NCBI GenBank assembly: GCA_023437305.1
Contig: JAEZGN010000009.1
Coordinates: 326,338 to 390,337 of the forward strand
Length of the DNA: 64,000 nt
From: Bacteroidota bacterium
GTDB taxonomy: Bacteria > Bacteroidota > Bacteroidia > Bacteroidales > Dysgonomonadaceae
Direction: 5' to 3'
Position 1 is the stretch's first letter, and every line of letters begins with the position of its first letter. The notes below the pieces were generated by a model, which had not been told where the DNA came from, made no database searches, and worked only from the letters and a program-made list of their open reading frames with translations. The position numbers were made by a program, and so were the translations under genes. This document shows, piece by piece, positions 46,637 to 54,758 of this stretch.

Positions 46637-46655
46637 GTTACTTTTGTTACTTTTT
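46637..46655 (+). repeat. 19-bp repeat, copy 2 (GTTACTTTTGTTACTTTTT)
   Basis: Identical to 34247-34265, again with GTGACAA (46610-46616) upstream. It lies in the 311-bp gap before the SPFH gene and could contribute a distal promoter; otherwise that gap shows nothing recognisable. Confidence 0.5.
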
Positions 46656-46797
46656 GTGTTGAGAAAATTACTTTGGTTGCTGAATATGAGATCGTAATAC
46701 GAACTTGAAGAAAAAAATAAAAAGCTGTAAAACTGCTTTTTAATGATAAAAATAATATATTTTTGAATAAAGAATATTAACTCAAAAAATATCAGGT

Positions 46798-47916
46798 ATG
46801 GGACTTTTTGATAAGCTAAGAAATGAATTAATAGATATTATCGAATTTTTAGATAATACGCAAGATACTATTGTTTATCGTTTTGAGAGGTACAACAACG
46901 AAATAAAAAACAATGCGAAACTGATTGTTCGCGAAGGGCAGATAGCCGTATTTGTAAATGAGGGCGAAATCGCTGATACTTTTACTCCCGGCACTTATAC
47001 GCTTAACACTCAAAATCTGCCGATACTCACCACGCTGAAAGGATGGAAGTATGGATTTAATAGTCCGTTCAAGGCAGAAGTCTATTTTGTGAGTACAAAG
47101 AACTTTATAGACCAGAAATGGGGAACCAAGAATGCCATAATATTAAACGATAACCGTTTTGGAATGGTTGAAATAAGGGCATTTGGGATGTACTCATTCA
47201 AGATCACCGATGCCCCTGTGTTTATCAGGGAGATTGTTGGGACGAATCAGACCTTCACTACCGATAATATCAAAGAACAGCTGAAGAGTATCATTGTTAC
47301 CCGCTTTTCGGATGCAGCAGCAGAGTCAAATTTGCCGATAGAATCGTATGCCGCTAACTTGAATGAACTTTCGGAAGTTATATTCGGCTATATGAAGGAT
47401 GATTTTGGTGCATACGGTATGGATGTAACCAAATTCCTGATAGAGAATATCTCTATGCCTGATGAGGTGAAGAAAGAGATATTCGAACTTAGCCGTCTTG
47501 ATAAAATAGATTTGGATAAACTGACCAAAATGAAGGCTGCAAAGGCTATGGAAGCGGCTGCCGAAAACCCTTCGGGTACAGCCGGTATGGGAGTTGGGCT
47601 TGGTGCAGGTATGGCGATGGCTAATCAGATGGTACAGTCGATGGCTAATCAGACACATCAAGCTAACCAGAGCGCTTCGGGACAAGCTGTGCCACCACCA
47701 CTTCCGAGCGTAGCATCTTACTATGTGGCTGTGAACGGACAGCAGGCAGGTCCTTTTGATAAAGCTGCATTAGTAGAACTGTCAAAGAGCAATACACTGA
47801 CCCGTGATACTTTGGTTTGGAAAAGCGGATTGGCAGATTGGGCTCCGGCAGGAAATCAGCCGGACTTGCAAGATCTTTGGACAATGACACCTCCTCCTCT
47901 GCCAAAAAAAGACTAG
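46798..47916 (+). CDS. SPFH-domain protein with C-terminal GYF_2 domain
   Basis: A 372-residue protein. The N-terminal 240 residues form an SPFH-like domain of the YdjI/'virion core protein' type (KLIVREGQIAVFVNEGEIAD, later TPGTYTLNTQN), which can assemble membrane rings. A glycine/alanine-rich linker with GMGVGLGAG follows, then proline-rich PPPLPSV. The C-terminal GYF_2 domain (about 310-365, AVNGQQAGPFDKAALVEL, ending in W) binds proline-rich peptides. The downstream zinc-ribbon gene begins 4 bp after the stop, so the two act together. Their role is unknown; such pairs recur in membrane-stress contexts. Confidence 0.85.
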   Translation: MGLFDKLRNELIDIIEFLDNTQDTIVYRFERYNNEIKNNAKLIVREGQIAVFVNEGEIADTFTPGTYTLNTQNLPILTTLKGWKYGFNSPFKAEVYFVSTKNFIDQKWGTKNAIILNDNRFGMVEIRAFGMYSFKITDAPVFIREIVGTNQTFTTDNIKEQLKSIIVTRFSDAAAESNLPIESYAANLNELSEVIFGYMKDDFGAYGMDVTKFLIENISMPDEVKKEIFELSRLDKIDLDKLTKMKAAKAMEAAAENPSGTAGMGVGLGAGMAMANQMVQSMANQTHQANQSASGQAVPPPLPSVASYYVAVNGQQAGPFDKAALVELSKSNTLTRDTLVWKSGLADWAPAGNQPDLQDLWTMTPPPLPKKD

Positions 47917-47919
47917 AAT

Positions 47920-49011
47920 ATGTCGGATAACGTTCAAATTACATTGAATGGCAGCGACACATATCAATGTCCGCAATGTGGCGCTGCTCTTAAGTACAAA
48001 CCCGGAACAGATTTTCTTCATTGCGATTACTGTGGGATGGATACTCCCATCAATAGTAAGAAAGTAGATGATGTTCATGAGCTTGATTTTGATGCTTATG
48101 CAGAACAAGCGGAGGCATTAAATACTAAGGCTACGAAAGTAATCAGTTGCCGTACTTGCGGTGCAGAATCTACTTTCGACGAAAGCATGAAGTCTGTAGA
48201 GTGTCCTTATTGTGCAACACCGCTTATTGAGTCCGATGCCTACGAGGAACGCCTTGTTCAGCCATCGTACTTGTTGCCATTCAAGATTTCTGATAATGAG
48301 ATCGGGAGCTATATGTCTGTTTGGATATCCAGACGATGGTTTGCTCCAAATAAATTAAAGTCAAGGGCTTTGTACGATCGTAGGCAACAGGGTGTTTATA
48401 TCCCTTGTTGGACTTATGATGCTCAGACCGAGACGGATTATACCGGCGAACGAGGCGATGATTATACCACCACGGTAGGAGCCGGTAAAAATCGTCGTAC
48501 CGAGACACGCACACGTTGGAGTGATGTAAGGGGGCATATCTCCTTGTTTTTCGACGATGTTATGGTTCCAGCATCCAAGATTATCACAACACAAGTGATG
48601 ACCGAGATCAGCAATTGGGATATGATGAACATGGTAGAGGCGGATAACCGCTTTCTTAGTGGCTTTATTACAGAAAAGTATAATATAAATATGCAAACCG
48701 GCTATGCGGCTGCAAAAAGTAAGATGGAGTCGGATATTGACTATGCCATCTATCAGGATATCGGAGGTGATAAACAACGTGTACATTCTAAAAAGACATC
48801 TTTTAGCGATGTGAAATTCAAGTTGATCTTGTTGCCTGTGTATATGTCATCTTATACATATAACAACAAGCTATATCATTTCTTTGTGAATGCACGTACG
48901 GGACGTGTAACAGGCGATAGGCCATATAGTGCTGCTAAAATAGCTTTGGCTATTACGGCGGGCCTTATTTTGCTGGCTCTGTTTATTTGGTTCGTGAATA
49001 ATTATGGATGA
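47920..49011 (+). CDS. Double zinc-ribbon membrane protein
   Basis: A 363-residue protein with two N-terminal zinc ribbons: C17, C20, C35, C38 (CPQC...CDYC) and C77, C80, C95, C98 (CRTC...CPYC). A beta-rich middle domain follows, containing SRALYDRRQQGVYIPCWTYD and a TRTRWSDVRGHI segment. A single membrane helix ends the protein (about 340-360). It is often labelled 'PriA-like' or TFIIB-type ribbon, but it has no helicase parts. Placed 4 bp after the SPFH-GYF_2 gene, so it is probably its partner at the membrane. Confidence 0.82.
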   Translation: MSDNVQITLNGSDTYQCPQCGAALKYKPGTDFLHCDYCGMDTPINSKKVDDVHELDFDAYAEQAEALNTKATKVISCRTCGAESTFDESMKSVECPYCATPLIESDAYEERLVQPSYLLPFKISDNEIGSYMSVWISRRWFAPNKLKSRALYDRRQQGVYIPCWTYDAQTETDYTGERGDDYTTTVGAGKNRRTETRTRWSDVRGHISLFFDDVMVPASKIITTQVMTEISNWDMMNMVEADNRFLSGFITEKYNINMQTGYAAAKSKMESDIDYAIYQDIGGDKQRVHSKKTSFSDVKFKLILLPVYMSSYTYNNKLYHFFVNARTGRVTGDRPYSAAKIALAITAGLILLALFIWFVNNYG

Positions 49012-49059
49012 TAAACGTGTCAGTTGTTGGACAGTATAGCTATAACCTGAATTGTATAT

Positions 49060-49560
49060 CTAGTTGTTGATAAAATACCTGACAACTTCTCTAAAGAAGA
49101 AGAAAGACAGGATAATTGCAACAGCTAGTTTCATTATGATTCCAGCTAAGAAACCGACAAAAGCACCAAAGCCCGCTTTTAGTGCGACTCTAAACTCTTT
49201 GTTATCCAATATTTCCCCTATTACAGCGCAGACAAAAGGCAGTATAATAAATCCCCAAGGAGGGAAGATGAAAAGACCTAACACCATCCCTATAGCACTT
49301 CCCCATACACCATACGAACCCCCTCCCAGTTTTTTAGTGCCCCAGATAGGGATGTAATAATCTAATAGTTGAACGATTATAATAATTATACCCCAAGCAA
49401 CAAGAAATTCTGTGGAGAAATTTATTTTGGACGTATATTGTAATAGAATAATGGCTATGTAATTTAGCGGAACTCCCGGCAAGGCGGGTAATATACAGCC
49501 GATAATCCCGATGATGACAAGGACTGTTCCGATTGTAATAAGAATAAAGTCAAGAGCCAT
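49060..49560 (-). CDS. DUF456 integral membrane protein
   Basis: A 166-residue protein made almost entirely of membrane helices. The glycine-rich segments (GIIGCILPALPGVPLNY; PIWGTKKLGGGSYGVWGSAIG; GFGAFVGFLAGI) match DUF456, a small membrane family of unknown function with glycine-zipper-like helices. It is convergent with the zinc-ribbon gene, separated by 48 bp. Confidence 0.88.
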   Translation of the reverse strand: MALDFILITIGTVLVIIGIIGCILPALPGVPLNYIAIILLQYTSKINFSTEFLVAWGIIIIIVQLLDYYIPIWGTKKLGGGSYGVWGSAIGMVLGLFIFPPWGFIILPFVCAVIGEILDNKEFRVALKAGFGAFVGFLAGIIMKLAVAIILSFFFFREVVRYFINN

Positions 49561-49921
49561 TCTATTATGTTTTGCGGTTAGGTAATCTTGTTTAAGTTAT
49601 TTTGTATGTAAATATAGATTATTGAGTAGAGAGATTGTAGTCTTCTTGATTTATTTGTTCTATATAAGCGAAAAGAGACCATGTTTATGATCTCTATTTT
49701 CTTCCAATACTCTATTCGATTCCTTAAACTGTACCAAGACCTTGATAGTCTTATGGGCATTGTACTAAATAATTCAGGATCGTACAATCTTCAATGGTTT
49801 CTCTCATTTTCTTACCGACACACTCATCTGTTATATTTTATTATTTAAACATAGAACGGGTGAAAAAGTTTTTAAAAGATCATTTTTTTTTTATTCAAAA
49901 AGTATAGCCTTTTAGCAAAAG
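49561..49921. other. Gene-free AT-rich interval
   Basis: About 360 bases between the DUF456 start and the end of the next minus-strand gene. I see no convincing frame, RNA or strong hairpin, only A/T tracts (a run of T near 49887) that may end the sigma operon transcript. Confidence 0.5.
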
Positions 49922-50932
49922 TTAGTCAATCTCAATTTCTATTGGATCAATATCCATTACGATATAGTCTGTTGTTCTTACTTTTATGTTTTTAATATAC
50001 AATCGGGTTCCTGTAGGTAAGTCGCTAATCCATTTTTTTTGCTCTTTGGAGAACTTCCCTGAGTTCGATTTTATCCCACTATTCAGGTCATTTGTGTCAG
50101 ATACAGTAAATGAGTTAATTCGGTAATTACATTTTATATCTGTGGGGAACCATAGGTCTATTTGTCCCGACTTAATTAAAACCTCCTTGCTTATATTACC
50201 ATTCTTTGCTTCACGAATCGTAGCATAGGGCTTGTCTAAGGGCAGTACTGCAAAACGTCTTTGTTTATATTCTTTTATCGTTCCGTTGCGGTTTAGCTTA
50301 CTTATCGTTAGTACAGCCATTCCCGTTTTTTGCGGATGAACAACGTAGCTTGTCTTATCAACTTTTACCAGATAGCCATTGTCTACAGATACCTCTATCT
50401 GTGCGAATTGATCTTCATCATCATAAATAGAGATAGGGTTATCGGCGAGTGCATATAGTATATCTAATTCTTTTGGGTTGGGGTCTACTTCATCTTCGGT
50501 AATCATAGAAAGTACTCCAACGGCACATCCGGCTTTACCCTGATCGAACGACATTACAATCTCATAGGTTTCGGACTTGTTGCATTCAAAATCAAATCGT
50601 TGAAGGTCTGTTGAACTTTGCGTGTCAAATGTGCTGCCTATCAATTTATCTTTCAGATATAGCTGCAGCATTACTTTGCCCTCAAACTCTTCGGCATTAC
50701 ATACATTGAACCTGTATTTCATGTCTCTGCTCAACAAAACAGGATATTTGACCGAAGGTATAGTTTTCGTTTGCCTTGTTTCATCCAACCGAACCTTAAA
50801 GTCTCGTAAATATACAGCGTTAGCTCCGCTTTGAGATACTGCTTTATCTACTAGCGTATTATTGCATTGGGCGATAGCTTGCCCATGGCAAAGACAAAAG
50901 ATAATAAGAGATAGTAAACAAATATATTTCAT
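49922..50932 (-). CDS. Secreted protein with GldM C-terminal-like domain
   Basis: A 336-residue protein with a signal peptide (first 21 residues, ending AIAQ). Residues 25-155 form a strand-rich domain with two cysteines (C... CNAEE..., FECNKS). Residues 160-336 match the pattern of the C-terminal domains of GldM/PorM: DNPISIYDDED, strands ending in VHP, RFAVLPLDKPYATI, then INSFTVSD...SNSGKFSKEQ and LPTGTRLYIKNIKV. GldM is the periplasmic stalk of the T9SS motor. Here the domain stands alone without the membrane helix. It is the last gene of an ECF sigma/FecR/STN operon, 10 bp after the STN gene. The similarity is by eye and needs a profile search. Confidence 0.6.
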   Translation of the reverse strand: MKYICLLSLIIFCLCHGQAIAQCNNTLVDKAVSQSGANAVYLRDFKVRLDETRQTKTIPSVKYPVLLSRDMKYRFNVCNAEEFEGKVMLQLYLKDKLIGSTFDTQSSTDLQRFDFECNKSETYEIVMSFDQGKAGCAVGVLSMITEDEVDPNPKELDILYALADNPISIYDDEDQFAQIEVSVDNGYLVKVDKTSYVVHPQKTGMAVLTISKLNRNGTIKEYKQRRFAVLPLDKPYATIREAKNGNISKEVLIKSGQIDLWFPTDIKCNYRINSFTVSDTNDLNSGIKSNSGKFSKEQKKWISDLPTGTRLYIKNIKVRTTDYIVMDIDPIEIEID

Positions 50933-50942
50933 AGCTTTACTT

Positions 50943-52160
50943 TTAGGGATAAATGCCGATTTCGGCAGAAATTTTTACACTGTAATTGTCTCTTTCCATT
51001 TGAAACCATTGGTGAGATAATGAATAATGCCAAGTTTTGCTTCCTCCTTTTCCCGAATAGTTTATACGTTGTCCATAATGAACTGATTTTGGAGTGAAGT
51101 CATCGTTCGTTTTGGAGCGGCGTCTTGCAGTGTCGGTAAATTCCGAATCGCTCGAATAGTAGCTATAATCGTTAGGGAATATTCCCTGTATTCCTACAAA
51201 GAAGCCATTAGGAGGAACTGCTATTTCATATTCAGATAAGTCTACATCAAACCATCCGTCGGTACCTTGTGGTGGTTGAATAACCAATATTTCGGAAAGG
51301 AGATCTTTTCCCGGTGCATGGGTTAAAGTGTCAACTTCAAAGATACGCACTCTAAAAGGAGCTTCTACATTGCCGCTGTTAGAGAGATGATAGCTGACTT
51401 TTCGTATATAGCCCTCCAATTGTTTTTTATTCTCCATATACAACGCAATTTGTTGTCCATGGGTGTCCAGATATATTGAGCCGGTAGTGAACCAACCTCG
51501 ATTGCCGAGGGTCTTTGTCTTATTTCTCCTAGAGGTTCTTTCGGCTGTAACGGTTATCGAGTCCATATTTATGGCTTTCTCTTTTAGGTAAATAGTTATC
51601 TCAGACTTCGATAACAGGCTATCCGAGGTAAACGTTCGCCGTTCATATCCCAGACAAGACGCCATAAGGCTATCTGCCAATTCCAAATCAGTCAGCATAA
51701 GTTCAAAGAATCCTTTATGATCGGCTACAACACCTTTTGGTTTGCCTTTGATTTGTAATATGGCATAAGATATTGGATCTCCTGTCTTCTCATCACAAAT
51801 TGTTCCTGTAATATTGTACTCTTTGAGTATTAAAGTCTTTCTCGGAAAAAGGATCAACTGTCCGGCATGAACGGTATAGGTAATTTTATATGGAGCCAGA
51901 ACTTCATTCAGAATAGATAGTAACATCTCGTTTTGTGCATTGAGCGATACAGGGGAACATCCCGAAAACAAATCGCTTGAATATGCTACCTGTATACCCG
52001 CTGTTTTAGCAATTCTTTCGATCGATTTTTCCATTGAAACAGAATTCAGCTTTATGTTTATACGCTTCTCCAAGACCGAACTTTGTGCAGCGGCATATAT
52101 AAAGCCGGCACAAAGGAAGACTGAAAGTATTATTATCTTAAAGACTGATTCTTTTCTCAT
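50943..52160 (-). CDS. STN and carboxypeptidase-regulatory domain protein without a TonB barrel
   Basis: A 405-residue secreted protein. Signal peptide (about 1-26), STN (secretin/TonB N-terminal) domain with KLNSVSMEKSIERIAKTAGI, then a carboxypeptidase-D regulatory-like domain (about 115-200, ITGTICDEKTGDPISYAILQ). Residues 220-405 are a beta-sandwich-like region with PPNGFFVGIQGIF. In usual sigma/FecR loci these N-terminal domains are fused to a SusC-type barrel that relays ligand binding to FecR. Here there is no plug or barrel. Position: 17 bp after fecR and 10 bp before the GldM-C-like gene. Confidence 0.8.
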   Translation of the reverse strand: MRKESVFKIIILSVFLCAGFIYAAAQSSVLEKRINIKLNSVSMEKSIERIAKTAGIQVAYSSDLFSGCSPVSLNAQNEMLLSILNEVLAPYKITYTVHAGQLILFPRKTLILKEYNITGTICDEKTGDPISYAILQIKGKPKGVVADHKGFFELMLTDLELADSLMASCLGYERRTFTSDSLLSKSEITIYLKEKAINMDSITVTAERTSRRNKTKTLGNRGWFTTGSIYLDTHGQQIALYMENKKQLEGYIRKVSYHLSNSGNVEAPFRVRIFEVDTLTHAPGKDLLSEILVIQPPQGTDGWFDVDLSEYEIAVPPNGFFVGIQGIFPNDYSYYSSDSEFTDTARRRSKTNDDFTPKSVHYGQRINYSGKGGSKTWHYSLSHQWFQMERDNYSVKISAEIGIYP

Positions 52161-52177
52161 CGGAACAAAGATTCAAA

Positions 52178-53158
52178 TTATTTGCTGGTTAATAAGAATC
52201 CATTCTCGTTTACTTCGGCTTTTACTTGCAGGGTTATTTCGATAATCTGGATTATTTGTTCCAAGCTTAGCTGATCAAAAGTACTGGTAATTTGTAGCTC
52301 GGCAATAGATTTATCTACTGTAATTGGAGTCTGGTACACTTCTTCTATCACTCTGGCTACTTCTGCCAGTTGAGATTGTTTAAATACTAGTACTTTCGTT
52401 TTCCATGCGAGTATATTTGGATCAGGATTTATATTCTTTTCCAATATTTTTTGTTTGAGATTACATACGCCTTGTTCACCCGGTTTAAGCTCAATATGAG
52501 TGCTTTTTCCCTCTGTAGAGAAATTAATTATTCCCGTTGATACGGTTACAACAACCTGACTTTCATTTTTTATAGCTCTAACACCAAAAGAAGTTCCCAC
52601 TACCCGGGTTTGTGTATTGTTGGCATGTATGATAAATGGTTTGTCAGCATTGGGTGATATATCGAAGAAAGCCTCACCTTCTAAATAGACTTCGCGCGTC
52701 TTTTCTGCAAATTCTTGAGGATAACGAATAACGGACGATTGGTTGAGCCACACTTTACTGCCATCCGGCAAATTGAATTCTATTGTTTCTTTTTCATCTG
52801 TAGCTAAAGCTAGGAGTGAACCTGTGACAGAGCTTAAAGACGTCTCTTTGCTTTTGTCTCCTATAACGCTTATCAATATCATAGTTGCAGCCACTGCCGC
52901 TACGGCTACACTGCCAATAGTCATCAATATCCGTTTCGAACGCATCTTCTTCTTTTCTCCGATACGATGGCTCACTTTCTGTAAAGCATGCTCTACATTG
53001 GGTCTAAATTCGTCGGATGGAATTTGCTGCCATATTCTCGAAAGTTCATCCATCGTTTCAGGATGTTTTTCGATCCATTCCCGAACCTGTTGTTTTTCGT
53101 CATCATTACATTCTCCTGCTAGATAACGGGCAATCAGTTCATAAGGGATATTTTCCAT
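52178..53158 (-). CDS. FecR-family anti-sigma factor
   Basis: A 326-residue protein: N-terminal anti-sigma domain (1-75, MENIPYELIARYLAGECND), one membrane helix (about 77-102), a FecR domain (about 115-220, VYLEGEAFFDISPNADKPF) and a C-terminal DUF4974/STN-like domain (about 255-326). It holds the ECF sigma factor encoded upstream and releases it when a periplasmic signal arrives, normally from a TonB receptor's STN domain. The only STN protein here is the barrel-less product downstream. Gap to the sigma gene is 27 bp. Confidence 0.92.
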   Translation of the reverse strand: MENIPYELIARYLAGECNDDEKQQVREWIEKHPETMDELSRIWQQIPSDEFRPNVEHALQKVSHRIGEKKKMRSKRILMTIGSVAVAAVAATMILISVIGDKSKETSLSSVTGSLLALATDEKETIEFNLPDGSKVWLNQSSVIRYPQEFAEKTREVYLEGEAFFDISPNADKPFIIHANNTQTRVVGTSFGVRAIKNESQVVVTVSTGIINFSTEGKSTHIELKPGEQGVCNLKQKILEKNINPDPNILAWKTKVLVFKQSQLAEVARVIEEVYQTPITVDKSIAELQITSTFDQLSLEQIIQIIEITLQVKAEVNENGFLLTSK

Positions 53159-53185
53159 TTTTATTTATACTTTAGCTTGATATTA

Positions 53186-53782
53186 TTAGACAATCCTGAA
53201 AAGCATTACCCCCAAGAGAATGAGAGTAAAAAGTGAAATAGCCGATATTTTTTTCAGTTTAGGCTGTAGATAGTCTCTGAGTTTTCGTAAAGCGATTCCC
53301 ATCTGGTTGTCTACCGTTTTTTTTGAGACATCCAGGTAAGTGGCTATTTCCTCATAGGTTAACCCTTCTTGTTTGCACAGGATGAAAATTTCTCTACACT
53401 TCTCTGGCAGCGTTTCTACTCCTGATTGTATCAATTTTGCAATTTCTAGAGAAGATATTTCATCCTCTTGTTCGTAACCTTTCTTGTACTCTGAATATTT
53501 GTTTAAATAATGCTGTTCTGTTTGCTGTTTCTTTATAGCATTCAGTGTATAATTTCGGGTAGAAGCGTATAGATAAGCTTTTATAGAAGTTCCAATTTCA
53601 ATTTGGGGGGCTTTCTCCCATAAGTTTACAAACATTTCTTGTACACTTTCTTCTGCGTCTTCGTGAGAAAGACACATGGCAAATGAAAATCTACACAATA
53701 GCGTATAATATCTTCGGAAAAAGATATCAAAAGCCGATTTGTCCCGAAGCTTTATTCTCTCAAATAATTCACACTCGTTCAA
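53186..53782 (-). CDS. ECF-type RNA polymerase sigma-70 factor
   Basis: A 198-residue sigma factor with region 2 (FDIFFRRYYTLLCRFSFAMC and EESVQEMFVNLWEKAP) and region 4 (LPEKCREIFILCKQEGLTY EEIATYLDVSKKTVDNQMG). The C-terminus adds a hydrophobic segment (ISAISLFTLILLGVMLF), as in several Bacteroidota FecR-linked factors, so it may sit at the membrane. First gene of the operon with fecR, the STN protein and the GldM-C-like protein. Confidence 0.93.
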   Translation of the reverse strand: MNECELFERIKLRDKSAFDIFFRRYYTLLCRFSFAMCLSHEDAEESVQEMFVNLWEKAPQIEIGTSIKAYLYASTRNYTLNAIKKQQTEQHYLNKYSEYKKGYEQEDEISSLEIAKLIQSGVETLPEKCREIFILCKQEGLTYEEIATYLDVSKKTVDNQMGIALRKLRDYLQPKLKKISAISLFTLILLGVMLFRIV

Positions 53783-53970
53783 CCTAAAAGAATTTTAATT
53801 AATGATCAGAAATACGATGATATATCAAAAGTGAGAGCATAGTATATGATCATTTGAAATTCATAGTATTGCCGGTTTTGATCTTAAAGATATATATTTT
53901 TCACAATTCTTGCGGTTTATACTGCTATCTTTTTGTATTAAGATTGTAAATGAAAGGTACTGAAAAAAAT

Positions 53971-54000
53971 AAAAGCCTTGCATAACATGCAAGGCTTTTA
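53971..54000. terminator. Bidirectional terminator upstream of the sigma operon / end of DUF3836 gene
   Basis: Thirteen-base perfect arms around a short loop with A-run before and T-run after. It closes the minus-strand DUF3836 transcript that ends at 54023. Confidence 0.85.
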
Positions 54001-54022
54001 TTTTCCGACTATTCGGAGGCTT

Positions 54023-54367
54023 TTATTTTTTTGACCAATCACCAGATTTATTATCCCATTTATAAAGGGTAGGGGTTGTTGGCTGATTGTTCTTGTCGTA
54101 GCTATATTCATATTTTTGAACACCGATCCATCCTTTTGCTCCATCCCATTCGTAAGTTGCTTTTTCTTGCATACGTCCGGCAGCATCGTAGTTATAAACC
54201 GTTTTGGTTAAAGGAGCATTAGTGTTTTTGTCACATAACAAAAATTCCTTTACACAGCCTGTTTCGGTTGTTTCTATATTGCTGAACATAACTGTTTCTG
54301 GATCATTAGCATATACGCTCAATGATAAAAATAGAACTGCGAATAATAATAATTTTTTTAAGTTCAT
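54023..54367 (-). CDS. DUF3836 secreted protein (short paralogue)
   Basis: A 114-residue protein with signal peptide (MNLKKLLLFAVLFLSLSVYA) and two or three beta-strand repeats (YNYDAAGRMQEKATYEWDGA, YEYSYDKNNQP). Same family as 7085-7513 but shorter and with different surroundings. Function unknown. Confidence 0.72.
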   Translation of the reverse strand: MNLKKLLLFAVLFLSLSVYANDPETVMFSNIETTETGCVKEFLLCDKNTNAPLTKTVYNYDAAGRMQEKATYEWDGAKGWIGVQKYEYSYDKNNQPTTPTLYKWDNKSGDWSKK

Positions 54368-54758
54368 GGCTTTATTTATTTAGTTATACAAAGATACTTT
54401 TATTTCTTTATATATAAGACGTGTTTTGTGACAAAAGGTTACAAATTTATAGTTAAATATAGTTAATTATGGCTTTTTTTATTTGAATTGTCTTTGTTTT
54501 GTCTGTGTTTATATTTCAAAATGATATTATTGTTGCTCTTGAATAATATGGATGTGAATAGAATGACTGTTAAGGTGAAAAAGAGTAATAAAAAGTCATC
54601 AAAAAATATCAAAAATTTAAAATAAGTAAAAATATAAGATGGGGTTACCAAAAATCCTCCTTGATGAGAATTAATCTCTTTCATATATCAAAAAAAATGA
54701 CGAAATTTGCATGCCTTAAAAATGAGAATATTAAACTATATATAATCAATAAAAACAA
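54368..54758. other. Gene-free AT-rich interval upstream of pfp
   Basis: About 390 bases, very AT-rich. A 73-codon minus-strand frame (54463-54684) is present but low-complexity and close to the pfp promoter region; I do not believe it. The pfp promoter must lie here, but no consensus element stands out. Confidence 0.5.

Noticed and set aside
49578..49787. 69-codon minus-strand frame
   Set aside because: Low-complexity AT-rich sequence, no conserved features, no ribosome-binding or promoter signal.
54463..54684. 73-codon minus-strand frame upstream of pfp
   Set aside because: Phe/Leu/Asn/Lys-rich translation of an AT-rich promoter region; judged spurious.
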